From DATBGO01 sp036558005 (lineage in GTDB: Bacteria; Actinomycetota; Actinomycetes; Streptosporangiales; Streptosporangiaceae), in the NCBI GenBank assembly GCA_036558005.1, contig DATBGO010000301.1, forward strand, positions 1-64,000: a stretch of DNA of 64,000 nt. The letters are read 5' to 3'. Made by a program: the position numbers and the translations under genes. Shown here one piece after another: positions 24,388 to 33,224 of the stretch. Within the stretch, counting starts at the first letter, position 1, and each line of letters opens with the position of its first letter. The notes beneath the pieces were generated by a model. That model was not told the DNA's origin. It saw only the letters and a program-made list of their open reading frames with translations, and did not search any database.

Positions 24388-24924
24388 ATGACCGAGCGGG
24401 CACCGCTGCCATACGACTTTATGCCACAAGTGCCGTCATTCACGGTGACAAGCAATGACGTCAGCCAGGATCAGCAGATGGGCGACGCCCAGGTGTACAA
24501 CGGCTTCGGCATGTCCGGCCAGAACATCTCGCCGCAGCTGAGCTGGCAGGGTTTCCCTGCGCAGGCCAAGAGCTTCGCCGTGACCTGCTATGACCCCGAC
24601 GCGCCGACCGGATCGGGTTTCTGGCACTGGCTGGTGCTCGGCATCCCGGCGTCGGTCACCGAGCTGGCCACCGGGGCCGGCACCGCCGGCGGCTCGGGGC
24701 TGCCCGCCGGGGCGTTCTCGGTCCGCAACGACTACGGCACCAAGGACTTCGGCGGGGCCGCGCCGCCGCAGGGCGACCCGGCGCACCGGTACGTCTTCGC
24801 GGTGCACGCCCTGGACACCGAGTCGCTCGGGATCGACTCGGAGGTGTCCCCGGCGGTGGCCGGGTTCAACCTCAGGTTCCACACCGTCGCCCGCGGGCTG
24901 CTCATCCCGGTCTTCGGTCACTAG
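24388..24924 (+). CDS. YbhB/YbcL family (PEBP/Raf kinase inhibitor-like) protein
   Basis: A 178-residue cytosolic protein with the PEBP core: SPQLSW, the ligand-pocket CYDPDAPTGSGFWHWLV and PPQGDPAHRYVFAVHAL. Bacterial members bind small anionic ligands, but their role is unknown. GGAGG lies 5 nt before the ATG. It is a single gene, terminated by the hairpin at 24977-25010. Confidence 0.92.
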   Translation: MTERAPLPYDFMPQVPSFTVTSNDVSQDQQMGDAQVYNGFGMSGQNISPQLSWQGFPAQAKSFAVTCYDPDAPTGSGFWHWLVLGIPASVTELATGAGTAGGSGLPAGAFSVRNDYGTKDFGGAAPPQGDPAHRYVFAVHALDTESLGIDSEVSPAVAGFNLRFHTVARGLLIPVFGH

Positions 24925-24976
24925 CCGCGGCCGGGGGAGGCGGCCAGGGTGGCCTCCGGCCGGCGCCCCGCGGCCA

Positions 24977-25010
24977 GGCTGGCTTCCGGCCCCGCCACCG
25001 GAGGCCAGCC
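24977..25010. terminator. Bidirectional terminator-like hairpin between convergent genes
   Basis: A 13-bp inverted repeat with one mismatch (24977-24989 with 24998-25010) and an 8-nt loop lies between the convergent PEBP gene and sthA. No T-run follows, as is usual in high-GC actinobacteria. Confidence 0.55.
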
Positions 25011-25056
25011 GCGGCCGGCCGTCATGTCACGAAAGCAGAGCACAGCACGGCACGGC

Positions 25057-26463
25057 TCAGGACAGGCGGGCGATCTCGCGCATCTTGTTGGTCGCGTCCA
25101 GCGCCGCGACCTTGTAGGACTCGGCCAGCGTCGGGTAGTTGAACACCGCGTCGACCAGGTAGTCGACGGTGCCGCCGCAGCCCATCACCGCCTGCCCGAT
25201 GTGTACCAGCTCGGTCGCGCCGGTGCCGAACACGTGCACCCCGAGCAGGGTCCGGTCGGCCAGCGACACCAGCAGCTTGAGCACCCCGTAGGAATCGCCG
25301 ATGATCTGCCCGCGGGCCAGCTCCCTGTACCGGGACACCCCCACCTCGAACGGCACGTTCTCCCTGGTCAGCTGGTCCTCGGTGCGCCCGATGAAGCTGA
25401 TCTCGGGGATGCTGTAGATGCCGATCGGCTGCCGCTGGCCCAGCGCGGGCATCGGCTCGCCGCAGGCGTGGTGCGCGGCCAGCCTGCCCTGCTCCATGGA
25501 GGTGGCGGCCAGCGCGGGGAAGCCGATCACGTCGCCGACCGCGTAGATGTTCGGCACCGTGGTGCGGAAGTAGTCATCGACACCGATCCGGCCGCGCTCG
25601 TCGGCGGACAGGCCGGCCGCGGCCAGGTTGAGGTTGTCGCTGACGCCCTGCCGCCCGGCCGAGTACATGACGGTGTCAGCCGGAATCTTCTTGCCGCTGC
25701 GCAGCGTCGCGATCGCGCCTTCGGGCCGGGACTGCACCGACGCGACGCTCTCGCCGAACCGGAACGTCACCGCCAGGTCCCGCAGGTGGTACTTGAGCGC
25801 CTCGACCACCTCGGTGTCGCAGAACTCCAGCATCTGGTCCCGCTGTTCCACCACGGTGACCTTGGTGCCGAGCGCGGCGAACATCGAGGCGTACTCGATC
25901 CCGATCACCCCGGCCCCGGCGACCACCATCGACCGGGGCACCTTCTCCAGGTGAACGATCCCGTCGGAGTCGATGACGGTGCGCTCGTCGAAGTCGACGC
26001 TGGCGGGCCGGGCCGGCCGGGTGCCGGTGGCGATCACGATCTTGTCCGCGCTGGCCCGGCGGATCCGCCCGCCGCCGTCGTCGACCTCCACCTGGTGCGG
26101 ATCGACGAAGCTGCCGGTGCCGTTCAGGATCGTCACCCGGTTGCGCGACAACTGGCTGCGCACCACGTCGGTCTCGCGGCCGACCACGTGCTGGGTCCTG
26201 GCCGCCAGGTCGGCGATGGTGATCTCGTCCTTGACCCGGTAGGCCTGCCCGTACATCTCGCGCTGGTCGATCCCGGTGAGGTAGAGCACCGCCTCCCGCA
26301 GCGTCTTGGACGGGATCGTGCCGGTGTTCAGGCAGACTCCGCCGATCATGTCCCGGCGTTCCACGATCGCTACCGACCGGCCCAGCTTGGCCGCCGCGAT
26401 CGCCGCCTTCTGGCCGCCTGGTCCCGAGCCGATCACCAGCAGGTCGAAGTCGTACACATCCAT
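25057..26463 (-). CDS. sthA: Soluble pyridine nucleotide transhydrogenase (SthA)
   Basis: A 468-residue flavoprotein of the disulfide reductase family: FAD site GSGPGGQKAA (~residues 12-21), the CLNTGTIPSKT motif, NAD(P) site GAGVIGIEYAS and a C-terminal dimerisation domain. Only one of the two redox cysteines of lipoamide/glutathione reductases is present (GVCLNTG in place of C-x4-C), which is diagnostic for SthA. It exchanges reducing equivalents between NADPH and NADH in the cytosol. Single gene, convergent with the PEBP gene. Confidence 0.95.
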   Translation of the reverse strand: MDVYDFDLLVIGSGPGGQKAAIAAAKLGRSVAIVERRDMIGGVCLNTGTIPSKTLREAVLYLTGIDQREMYGQAYRVKDEITIADLAARTQHVVGRETDVVRSQLSRNRVTILNGTGSFVDPHQVEVDDGGGRIRRASADKIVIATGTRPARPASVDFDERTVIDSDGIVHLEKVPRSMVVAGAGVIGIEYASMFAALGTKVTVVEQRDQMLEFCDTEVVEALKYHLRDLAVTFRFGESVASVQSRPEGAIATLRSGKKIPADTVMYSAGRQGVSDNLNLAAAGLSADERGRIGVDDYFRTTVPNIYAVGDVIGFPALAATSMEQGRLAAHHACGEPMPALGQRQPIGIYSIPEISFIGRTEDQLTRENVPFEVGVSRYRELARGQIIGDSYGVLKLLVSLADRTLLGVHVFGTGATELVHIGQAVMGCGGTVDYLVDAVFNYPTLAESYKVAALDATNKMREIARLS

Positions 26464-26499
26464 CAGTGTGACCGGCCGCGGCGGCTTTGCGTAGCCCTG

Positions 26500-27372
26500 C
26501 TAGCCGGCCTCGATCAGGGCCAGCGCGTCATCGACGGAGCCGGCCGGGTCAGCGACCGGGTAGAGCACGCCGCGGATCGCCCGGTCCCGGCCGGCTACCA
26601 GGGTGAGCCGCTTGAGCCGGTCGGTGCCGCCGGCCCGGAAGGTGGGCAGCCGCAGCGACATCGCCAGCGTGAGGCCGGTGTCTGACAGCAGCGGGAACCC
26701 GATCCTGGCGTGGCCGGCGAACGCGCTGAGCTCGTCGGGGCGCTGCGTGCTCACGCCGTAGACGGCCGCGCCCCGGGCGGTGAAGTCGGCCAGCCGGTCC
26801 CGGTAGGTGCAGGATTCGAGGGTGCAGCCGCGGGCGCCGGGGATGGCGTTCCAGTCCGGCGGGTAGCTGAAGGTGCCGGGTGCGTAGGCGCCGGGGAAGC
26901 AGTACAGCACCGTCCAGTCGGCGTCCGCGACCGGGTCGGCGGTGCCGCCGTCCGCGCGGTCCAGCCTCAGCCGCGGGATCCGGGCGCCGGCCAGCGCGTG
27001 CACCCGGCGGGCCTCGGCCGAGCCGGGCTCGGCCGTCGCCGACTGCCCGCCGCTGCCCAGCAGGTAGCGCGTTCCCCAGTTCTGCAGCGCCACCAGCACC
27101 GGCAGCAGTCCCCGGCCCGCCTCGGTGAGGTGGTACTCGAACCGCGGCGGGTGCGCGCGGTAGGGCCGCTTTTCCAGCACCCCGTCGGCGACCAGCAGCC
27201 GCAGCCGCTCGGCCAGCACCTTGCGGCTGACCGACAGCTCTGCCTGCAGCTCGTCGAACCGGTGGATGCCGCCCGCCACGTCCCGGACGACCAGCAGCGC
27301 CCACCAGTCGCCGACCACGCCGAGCGCCTGCGCGATCGCGCAGTCGGCGTCGGCCGGGCGCAGGTGCCGCAT
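26500..27372 (-). CDS. HxlR-type regulator fused to a peroxiredoxin-like domain
   Basis: 290 residues in two modules. Residues 1-~108 are an HxlR-type winged helix (CAIAQALGVVGDWWALLVVRD, then FDELQ and a KRPYRAHPPRFEYHLTEAG wing). Residues ~125-290 are an AhpC/TSA-like fold with GCTLESCTYRD, equivalent to the Cys-x4-Cys of PrxQ/BCP enzymes, so both redox cysteines are retained. An insertion separates the usual PG and GCT parts. The DNA-binding head probably responds to peroxide or electrophile stress sensed by the attached Prx domain (inference). It is divergent from an MFS pump with a palindrome between them. Confidence 0.88.
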   Translation of the reverse strand: MRHLRPADADCAIAQALGVVGDWWALLVVRDVAGGIHRFDELQAELSVSRKVLAERLRLLVADGVLEKRPYRAHPPRFEYHLTEAGRGLLPVLVALQNWGTRYLLGSGGQSATAEPGSAEARRVHALAGARIPRLRLDRADGGTADPVADADWTVLYCFPGAYAPGTFSYPPDWNAIPGARGCTLESCTYRDRLADFTARGAAVYGVSTQRPDELSAFAGHARIGFPLLSDTGLTLAMSLRLPTFRAGGTDRLKRLTLVAGRDRAIRGVLYPVADPAGSVDDALALIEAG

Positions 27373-27430
27373 CGGCTCTCCCCCTTCCGGCCGGCCAGAT
27401 CCGCTTCCGGCCGCGGCTGTGTCCTCAGTA

Positions 27431-27457
27431 TAGTTAGTTCCTAAAAGGAACTCACTA
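27431..27457. promoter_or_regulatory. Inverted-repeat operator between hxlR-type regulator and MFS gene
   Basis: 11-bp arms with a 5-nt spacer and one mismatch (core GTTCC-TAAAA-GGAAC) lie 10 nt before the GTG of the MFS gene and ~60 nt before the divergent regulator. The position fits autoregulation and repression of the pump by the HxlR-type protein. A related TTAGTT half-site palindrome is found at 60832-60854. Confidence 0.65.
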
Positions 27458-27466
27458 GGAGACGGC

Positions 27467-28735
27467 GTGACCCAGGCAGCGCAGCAGGCTCGTCAGCTAT
27501 CGGCCGCCCGGGCCGCCGCGGTGTTCTGGCAGTACTGGACCGCATCCACGATCAGCATGACCGGCGACGCGGTCACCGCGGTCGCGCTGCCGCTGACCGC
27601 GGTCAAGGTGCTGCACGCCTCCAGCTTCGAGGTGAGCCTGCTGACCGCGGCCACCTACGCCGCCTGGCTGCTGATCGGGCTGCCGGCCGGCGTGATCGTG
27701 GGCCGGCTGCCGCTGCGCGGGACTCAGGTCGCGATGGACCTGATCCGGGCCGCCGCGCTGGCCAGCGTGCCGGCCGTCGCCTGGGCCGGGGACCTGCACC
27801 TGCCGCAGCTGGTGATCGTCGCGTTCACGATCTCGCTCGCCTCGGTGATCTTCGACGTCGGCAACGCCACCTTCCTGCCCTCGGTCGTGCCCAGCGAGCA
27901 GCTGATCGCGCGCAACAGCCTGACCTCAGGCTCGGCCGCCGCCACCCAGCTCGGCGGGCCGGCCCTCGGCGGCCTGCTGGTCCAGCTGCTGGGCGCGGCC
28001 ACCAGCCTGGTCGCGGACGTGGTGAGCTACCTGGTCTCCGCGGTCATGCTGCAGGGCCTGCCCCGGCCGCCGCGGCAACGGCAGGACGGGCCTGGTACCA
28101 GCATGCGGGTGCTGATCGGGGACGGCTGGCGGTTCGTCACCCGGCACCCGGTCATCCGGCCGTGCGCGCTGACCGCCACCCTGGACAACTTCCTGGCCGG
28201 CGGGCTGATGGCGCTGACCCCGGTGTTCCTGGTCCGCACCGTCGGCTTGCCGGCCTGGGCGGTCGGCGCGCTGATCGCGGCCGAGGGGGCGGGCAGCCTG
28301 ATCGGCGCCGCGCTGACCCCGAGGCTGACCGGCTGGCTCGGCTCGGCCCGGGCCATCCTGGCCGCCGAGTCGGCCGGCGCGCTGCTGGGCCTGGCGATGC
28401 CGCTGGCAGCGGCAGGCTGGCGGCTGGCCCTGTTCGCGGTCGGCAGCGCGGGCCTCGGCGCGGGCGTGGTCGTGGTCAGCGTCACCACCAGGACGCACCG
28501 GCAGCAGGTGTCCCCGCCGGACCTGCTGCCCCGGGTGATGGCGACGGTCCGGTTCATCTCCTGGGGCGTGATCCCGTTCGGCGCGCTGGCCGCGGGCGCG
28601 GCGGCCAGCGCGCTCGGCAACCGCGCGGCGATGTGGCTGGTCTGCGGGCTGACCCTGATCGGGCCGCTGATCCTGCTGTTCAGCCCGGTGCGGGGCCGCC
28701 GCGACCTGCTGGACCCGGCCGCGCCGGGCAGCTGA
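27467..28735 (+). CDS. MFS transporter (efflux type)
   Basis: 422 residues with twelve predicted membrane helices, resembling the EntS/macrolide-efflux type of MFS proteins (TASTISMTGDAVTAVALPL in helix 1, DLIRAAALASV). AGGAG lies 7 nt before the GTG start. Its regulator candidate is the divergently encoded HxlR-peroxiredoxin fusion, with the operator in between. The substrate is unknown. Confidence 0.88.
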   Translation: MTQAAQQARQLSAARAAAVFWQYWTASTISMTGDAVTAVALPLTAVKVLHASSFEVSLLTAATYAAWLLIGLPAGVIVGRLPLRGTQVAMDLIRAAALASVPAVAWAGDLHLPQLVIVAFTISLASVIFDVGNATFLPSVVPSEQLIARNSLTSGSAAATQLGGPALGGLLVQLLGAATSLVADVVSYLVSAVMLQGLPRPPRQRQDGPGTSMRVLIGDGWRFVTRHPVIRPCALTATLDNFLAGGLMALTPVFLVRTVGLPAWAVGALIAAEGAGSLIGAALTPRLTGWLGSARAILAAESAGALLGLAMPLAAAGWRLALFAVGSAGLGAGVVVVSVTTRTHRQQVSPPDLLPRVMATVRFISWGVIPFGALAAGAAASALGNRAAMWLVCGLTLIGPLILLFSPVRGRRDLLDPAAPGS

Positions 28736-28760
28736 CCGCGACCAGCTGGCCGGCCCTCGC

Positions 28761-29753
28761 TTACAGGCCGGCCAGCACCTGGCGTTCCCGCTCGGGGTCG
28801 AGGCCGTGCGCGGGCCGGCCAGGCGCCGCCTCGGGGAAACCCTCATCCTGCAGCCAGCGCCAGGTGTCGGCCACCGTCTGCGCGACGGGCCGGCAGCTGA
28901 GCCCGGCCGCGTATGCCCTGGACACGTCGCTGTTGTGCAGGCCCGCGTACTCGCCGCCCGGCGGCACCCAGACCGGCAGCTCGGTCCACGGCTCGATCCC
29001 GGCCGCCTCGATCACCTCTGGCGGCACCCAGACCAGCCTGGCCCGCCCGCCGGTCACCTCCCGCCCGGCTTCCAGCAGCGTCGCCATGGTGGCGTGGCCG
29101 GACCTGCTGACGGTGTTGAACGCCCCGCCCAGGCCGGACCGGGCCGCGGCCAGCAGCCACGCCGCCAGGTCCCGGCAGTCGATGTACTGCAACGGCTGGT
29201 CCGGCGGCCCTGGCGCGAGCACGTCACCGCCGCGCTCAAGCCTGCCCAGCCACCACGGCATCCGCCCGACCCGCTCGTACGGCCCGAGGATCAGCCCGGC
29301 CCTGGCCAGCAGCGCCTTGTCGCCGAACGCCTCCGTCGCGGCCAGCTCGCCGCCCCGCTTGGCGGCCGCGTAATCGGTGCCGTCGGCACCGGCCGGATCG
29401 CCGTCCACCACCGGCGCGCTCTCATCCGCGCCCGGGGCCGGCGGCCAGGTGTACACCGACTCGCTGGACACGTAGCCGTAGTGGCCGGCCCGCCCGGCCA
29501 GCAGCCGGGCCGCGTCCTGGACCACGGCGGGCGCGCGGCTCCAGGTGTCGATCACCGCGTCCCAGCTCTCGCCGCCGAGCGCGGCGCGCAGCGCGCCCGG
29601 GTCGGTCCGGTCCGCGTGCAGCGCCCTGGCGCCGGCCGCGGGCGGCCCGCTGACCCCGCGGTTGACCGTCGTCACCTCGTCCCCGGCCGCCAGCGCGGCT
29701 TCCACCACCGCGCGGCCGACGTGGTGCGTCCCGCCAAGTACCAGAAGTCTCAT
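28761..29753 (-). CDS. NAD-dependent epimerase/dehydratase-like (extended SDR) protein
   Basis: 330 residues. The Rossmann motif GGTHHVGRAVVEAAL begins at residue ~7, and YGYVSSESVYTW sits in the middle. YAAAKRGGE supplies the YxxxK-like pair of extended SDRs. This is the atypical group with GGTxxxG instead of GxxGxxG, often annotated as reductase or epimerase. The preferred ATG gives MRLLVLGG. It converges with the MFS gene and is back to back with a methyltransferase gene. The substrate is unknown. Confidence 0.85.
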   Translation of the reverse strand: MRLLVLGGTHHVGRAVVEAALAAGDEVTTVNRGVSGPPAAGARALHADRTDPGALRAALGGESWDAVIDTWSRAPAVVQDAARLLAGRAGHYGYVSSESVYTWPPAPGADESAPVVDGDPAGADGTDYAAAKRGGELAATEAFGDKALLARAGLILGPYERVGRMPWWLGRLERGGDVLAPGPPDQPLQYIDCRDLAAWLLAAARSGLGGAFNTVSRSGHATMATLLEAGREVTGGRARLVWVPPEVIEAAGIEPWTELPVWVPPGGEYAGLHNSDVSRAYAAGLSCRPVAQTVADTWRWLQDEGFPEAAPGRPAHGLDPERERQVLAGL

Positions 29754-29836
29754 ACTGGGCACTATGCCGGTCGCGGCCTGGCCGCCGCGGCTGATTTCGT
29801 TCTCGGCTGAGCCGGTGAGGGAGGCGGTACCCGCAG

Positions 29837-30595
29837 ATGAGCGGCTCCAGGTTCGATCCCGTCGCCGGTCAGTACGACGCCGCAAGGCCGGACTACCCAG
29901 CCGCGCTCTACGACGAGCTGGAGCGGGTCACCGGGCCGCTGCGGGGCCGGCTGGTGCTCGACGGCGGGGCCGGCACCGGGATCGCCTCCCGCCAGCTGGC
30001 CGGGCGCGGCGCCTGCCTGGTGGCGCTGGAGCTGGGCGAGCAGATGCTCCGCCGGGCCCGGGCCCGCACCCCTGGCCTGGCCTGCGTGCGGGCCGACGGG
30101 CACGCCATCCCGCTCCGCGACGGCAGCGTCGAGCTGGCCTGCTTCGCCCAGTCGTGGCACTGGATCGACCCGGCCGCCGGGCTGCCCGAGGTCGCCAGGG
30201 TGCTGCGGCCGGGCGGTTACTGGGCCGCGTGGTGGAACATAGACGACGGCGCGCAGCTGGCCAGCTGGCTGGTCGCCTACCGGGCGGTCATGGCCAGCGC
30301 CTGCCCGGACTACCAGTTCTTCCAGCGCGAGCACAGTCCCGACCGGGCCGCCGAGGTGGCCGCCAGCGGGCTGTTCGGCCCGGTCGGCGGGTTCGTCACC
30401 CGGTGGACCAGGACGCTGCCGCTGCGCACCTGGCTGACCGACCAGCTCAGCAAGTCCTACGTGGCCAGCCTGCCACCCGCCGGGCAGGACGACCTGCTGG
30501 CGCGGCTCACCCAGATCGCGCTCGGCCAGTTCCCCGGCGGCCAGCTGTCGGTGCCCTACCTGACCCAGCTGTGGCTGGCCCGCCTTGGCGGCTAG
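29837..30595 (+). CDS. Class I SAM-dependent methyltransferase
   Basis: 252 residues. The SAM-binding motif I is LDGGAGTGIASRQLA (~residues 40-54), the acidic end of strand 2 is ALELGEQML, and ADGHAIPLRDGSVELACFAQ supplies the next motifs. The FDPVAGQYDAARPDYP head is typical of the UbiE/TAM-like Methyltransf_11 group. The substrate is not predictable. It overlaps the convergent small unknown gene by 4 nt. Confidence 0.9.
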   Translation: MSGSRFDPVAGQYDAARPDYPAALYDELERVTGPLRGRLVLDGGAGTGIASRQLAGRGACLVALELGEQMLRRARARTPGLACVRADGHAIPLRDGSVELACFAQSWHWIDPAAGLPEVARVLRPGGYWAAWWNIDDGAQLASWLVAYRAVMASACPDYQFFQREHSPDRAAEVAASGLFGPVGGFVTRWTRTLPLRTWLTDQLSKSYVASLPPAGQDDLLARLTQIALGQFPGGQLSVPYLTQLWLARLGG

Positions 30596-31005
30596 TCCCC
30601 GGCCGCCTGGCAGGTTTCGGTGCCGAACGCCAGCCGCCAGATAGCGGCCTGGAACAGCCGGTGCCGTTCCAGCAGCACCTCGCGCTGCTGCGGGCCGATC
30701 CAGTCCAGCCCGGCGATGTCCTGCTCCAGCCCGGCGACCACCTCGGCCATCGCCGGGATCAGGTCGGCCGCCCTGACCGTGCCCTCCAGGTCGCGGTCGG
30801 CCCGGTCCACGATCGCGGCCCGCACCAGCGCGTCGGCGATGTCCTGCGGGCAGCGCAGGCCCGCCTCGATCAGGTCGCTCCAGCGGCGGCAGGTCTTGCG
30901 CAGCCCGCTCGGCCTGCGGTAGCCGGCGAAGATGGTCTCCCACTGCCGCGCCAGGAATTCCTCCCAGCCCAGCAGGCTGACGTCGTCCGGGTCGTGGTCG
31001 TACAC
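30592..31005 (-). CDS. Conserved-looking small protein of unknown function
   Basis: 137 residues, soluble, acidic and helix-rich (EEFLARQWETIFAGYRRP, CRRWSDLIEAGL). I recognise no domain. Codon usage has strongly GC-rich third positions in this frame, supporting real coding. The start is a GTG. It lies 9 nt upstream of the end of the XRE regulator gene and converges with the methyltransferase. Confidence 0.6.
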   Translation of the reverse strand: MYDHDPDDVSLLGWEEFLARQWETIFAGYRRPSGLRKTCRRWSDLIEAGLRCPQDIADALVRAAIVDRADRDLEGTVRAADLIPAMAEVVAGLEQDIAGLDWIGPQQREVLLERHRLFQAAIWRLAFGTETCQAAGD

Positions 31006-31014
31006 TCACGCACC

Positions 31015-32184
31015 TTAACGCCTGCGCCCGGCCGGCGGCAGGGTCGCCACGTGCTCGCCGCAGCTAGCCGCGTCGTACCCGGGCAGGCTGGCGAGCTGAT
31101 CGAGCAGCCAGCGCGAGGACAGCACCTTCGCCAGCGCCTGCACCTCGCGGGCCCCGGCCTGGCCGGCCGGGATGACCAGGTCGAAGCGCTCGGCGGTCAG
31201 CGGGACGAAGCCCAGCCCGTAGGCCAGCGCGGCCGGCTCGCTGGCCACCCCGGCGTCCGCCAGCCCGGCCACGATGGCCGCGGCCACCTGCAGGTGCCCG
31301 GTCGCCTGGGTGTCATAGCCGGGCAGACCGGCGGGCTCGATGCCCAGCCGGCCCAGTTCCCGGTCCAGCACGCAGCGCGCCTCCGCGCCCGCTTCCCGGT
31401 TCACCAGCCGCAGCCCGAGCCTGGCCAGGTCGCCGACCCCGGTCACCTGGCCGGCCAGCTCAGGCCGCAGCACCAGCCCTTCCCGCCAGGAGCAGAACCC
31501 GATCACCTCGCCGCCGCGGCGCAGCAGCGCGCTGGCCGGGCCGGTGTTGTACTCGCCGCCTGGCCCGCGCAGGTGCGCCCCGGCCACGTGCACCAGTCCG
31601 CTGGCGGCCAGCTCCAGCGCCCGCTGGCTGGGGCACGGCCACCAGCTGAACGCCACCGGCGGGTCCAGCAGCGCCAGCGGCGTCTCCAGCAGCGGCATCG
31701 CCGGGTCGCAGCCCGCCATCACCAGCGTCGGCCGCGGCGGCCCGATCGGCTGCACCGCGATCGCCGGATCCGGCTGGGCTGGCTCCCCCGCCCGCCCCTC
31801 GCCGGGCGCGAGGCCGCCGGCCGGCAGGAACCCGGCCCGGCTCGCCGTCTGGCCGGCCAGCGGCAGCGCCACGAACCCCTCGCCCATCGGCGCCAGCGTC
31901 ACCCGCCCGCCGCCGCTGCCCAGCGGCGCGACCGGCCTGGCCCGCACCGGCGGCGGCTGGCCGCCCGGGCCGAACATCTCCTCCACCGTCAGGCCCAGCG
32001 CCCGGGCCAGCGCGAGCGCCACCCGCAGCGACGGGTCCGACAGCCCGGACTCGATCGCCGACACCGCCTGCCGTGACACCCCGGCCATCCCGGCCAGCTG
32101 CTGCTGGGACAGCCCGCGCGCCTGCCGGGCCAGCCGCAGCCGGGCCCCGCTGCCCGCGCTCTCCCCCGGTCCCGCCATGCTCAC
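31015..32184 (-). CDS. XRE-family regulator with periplasmic-binding-protein-like sensor domain
   Basis: 389 residues. An HTH_3/XRE domain lies at ~12-70 (LRLARQARGLSQQQLAGMAG, SRQAVSAIESG). After a Pro/Gly linker comes a ~220-residue PBP-like domain (PF12727-like) with LGLRLVNREAGAEAR and GYDTQATGHLQVAAAI. Such one-component fusions occur with molybdate/tungstate transport and are thought to bind oxyanion or cofactor. The GTG start overlaps the stop of the ABC ATPase gene, so the regulator is the last gene of the importer operon. Likely metal-responsive control of the importer. Confidence 0.85.
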   Translation of the reverse strand: MSMAGPGESAGSGARLRLARQARGLSQQQLAGMAGVSRQAVSAIESGLSDPSLRVALALARALGLTVEEMFGPGGQPPPVRARPVAPLGSGGGRVTLAPMGEGFVALPLAGQTASRAGFLPAGGLAPGEGRAGEPAQPDPAIAVQPIGPPRPTLVMAGCDPAMPLLETPLALLDPPVAFSWWPCPSQRALELAASGLVHVAGAHLRGPGGEYNTGPASALLRRGGEVIGFCSWREGLVLRPELAGQVTGVGDLARLGLRLVNREAGAEARCVLDRELGRLGIEPAGLPGYDTQATGHLQVAAAIVAGLADAGVASEPAALAYGLGFVPLTAERFDLVIPAGQAGAREVQALAKVLSSRWLLDQLASLPGYDAASCGEHVATLPPAGRRR

Positions 32185-33224
32185 CGAACCGTTTCCTTTC
32201 CCGCGCCCGGCCGCGCGGCCGCCGCGCCGTCCGGCCCGAACAGCGGCGGCGCCAGCGCGGTCACCGTCAGCTGGTCGCCGGGTCCGCCTGGCCGCTCGGC
32301 CAGCCGCGCGGTCAGCGCCGCCGCGCCGCCAGGGCCCGCCCGCAGGTCAGCCTCCCACCCGGCGCCGGCCGGCCGCACCGCCACCACGGTCGCGGTGATG
32401 ACCAGCCCGCGGCCCGGGTGCGCGCCGGGCAGCACCCGCTCGGGATGAATCCCGGCCACCAGGCCGCCGTGGTCCTGGCCGGCTACCTCAAGGCTGCCAT
32501 CCCGGCCCGGCCTGGCCGGCACGAAGCCGAGATACCCGGTCAGCTCGGCCACCCGCCTGCTGGCCGGGTCACGCACCACCTGGTCCGGCGGCCCGGCCTG
32601 CAGCAGCTGGCCGGCGTCCAGCACCGCGAGCCGGTCGGCGAACGCCTGCGCGTCGGCGAGCTCGTGCGCCACCAGCATGGCCGGCACCGAGCGGGCCGCG
32701 ACCAGCCCGGCGACCAGCTCGGTGAGCACCCGGCGCAGGCTGGCGTCCAGCCCGGTGTAGGGCTCGTCCAGCAGCAGCGCGTCGCAGTGCGCCAGCAGCA
32801 GCCGCCCGAGCGCCACCCGGTGCGCCTGCCCGCCCGACAGCCTGGCGGGCATCGCGTCCAGCAGCCCGGCGATGCCCAGTACCGCGGCCAGCTCGGCCAG
32901 CTCGCCCGCCACCGCGCCGGGCCCGTAGCCGAGGTTCTTGCGCACGCTCAGGTGCGGGAACAGCCCCGGGTCCTGGCGCAGCAGCCCGACCTTGCGCTGC
33001 CAGGGCGGCACCGCGGTCGCCGGGCGCCCGGTGTCGGTGAGCACCCGCCCGCGCAGCACGATCCGGCCGCGCCGGGGCCGGACCAGCCCGGCGATCGTCT
33101 CCAGCAGCGTGGTCTTGCCCGCGCCGGACGGGCCGAACAGGGCCAGCCGCTCCCCCGGCGCCACCCGCAGCCGGGCGCGCACGGTGAACTCCCTGCGGTC
33201 AACCTCGACGTCGGCCTCGAGCAC
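32181..33224 (-). CDS. ABC transporter ATPase, molybdate/tungstate type
   Basis: 347 residues. Walker A is GPSGAGKTT (~31-39), the signature LSGGQAHRVALGR (LSGGQ form) and Walker B LLLDEPYTGLD. The first ~230 residues form the nucleotide-binding domain. The C-terminal ~110 contain a TOBE-like extension (ERVLPGAHPG, ITATVVAVRP), as in ModC, WtpC and CysA. It energises uptake of an oxyanion together with the permease and binding protein encoded upstream. The start overlaps the permease gene by 26 nt. Confidence 0.92.
   Translation of the reverse strand: MLEADVEVDRREFTVRARLRVAPGERLALFGPSGAGKTTLLETIAGLVRPRRGRIVLRGRVLTDTGRPATAVPPWQRKVGLLRQDPGLFPHLSVRKNLGYGPGAVAGELAELAAVLGIAGLLDAMPARLSGGQAHRVALGRLLLAHCDALLLDEPYTGLDASLRRVLTELVAGLVAARSVPAMLVAHELADAQAFADRLAVLDAGQLLQAGPPDQVVRDPASRRVAELTGYLGFVPARPGRDGSLEVAGQDHGGLVAGIHPERVLPGAHPGRGLVITATVVAVRPAGAGWEADLRAGPGGAAALTARLAERPGGPGDQLTVTALAPPLFGPDGAAAARPGAGKETVR

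Noticed and set aside
29545..32076. An 843-codon open frame on the + strand
   Set aside because: It crosses the real epimerase, methyltransferase and XRE regulator genes in other frames and has no recognisable domain.
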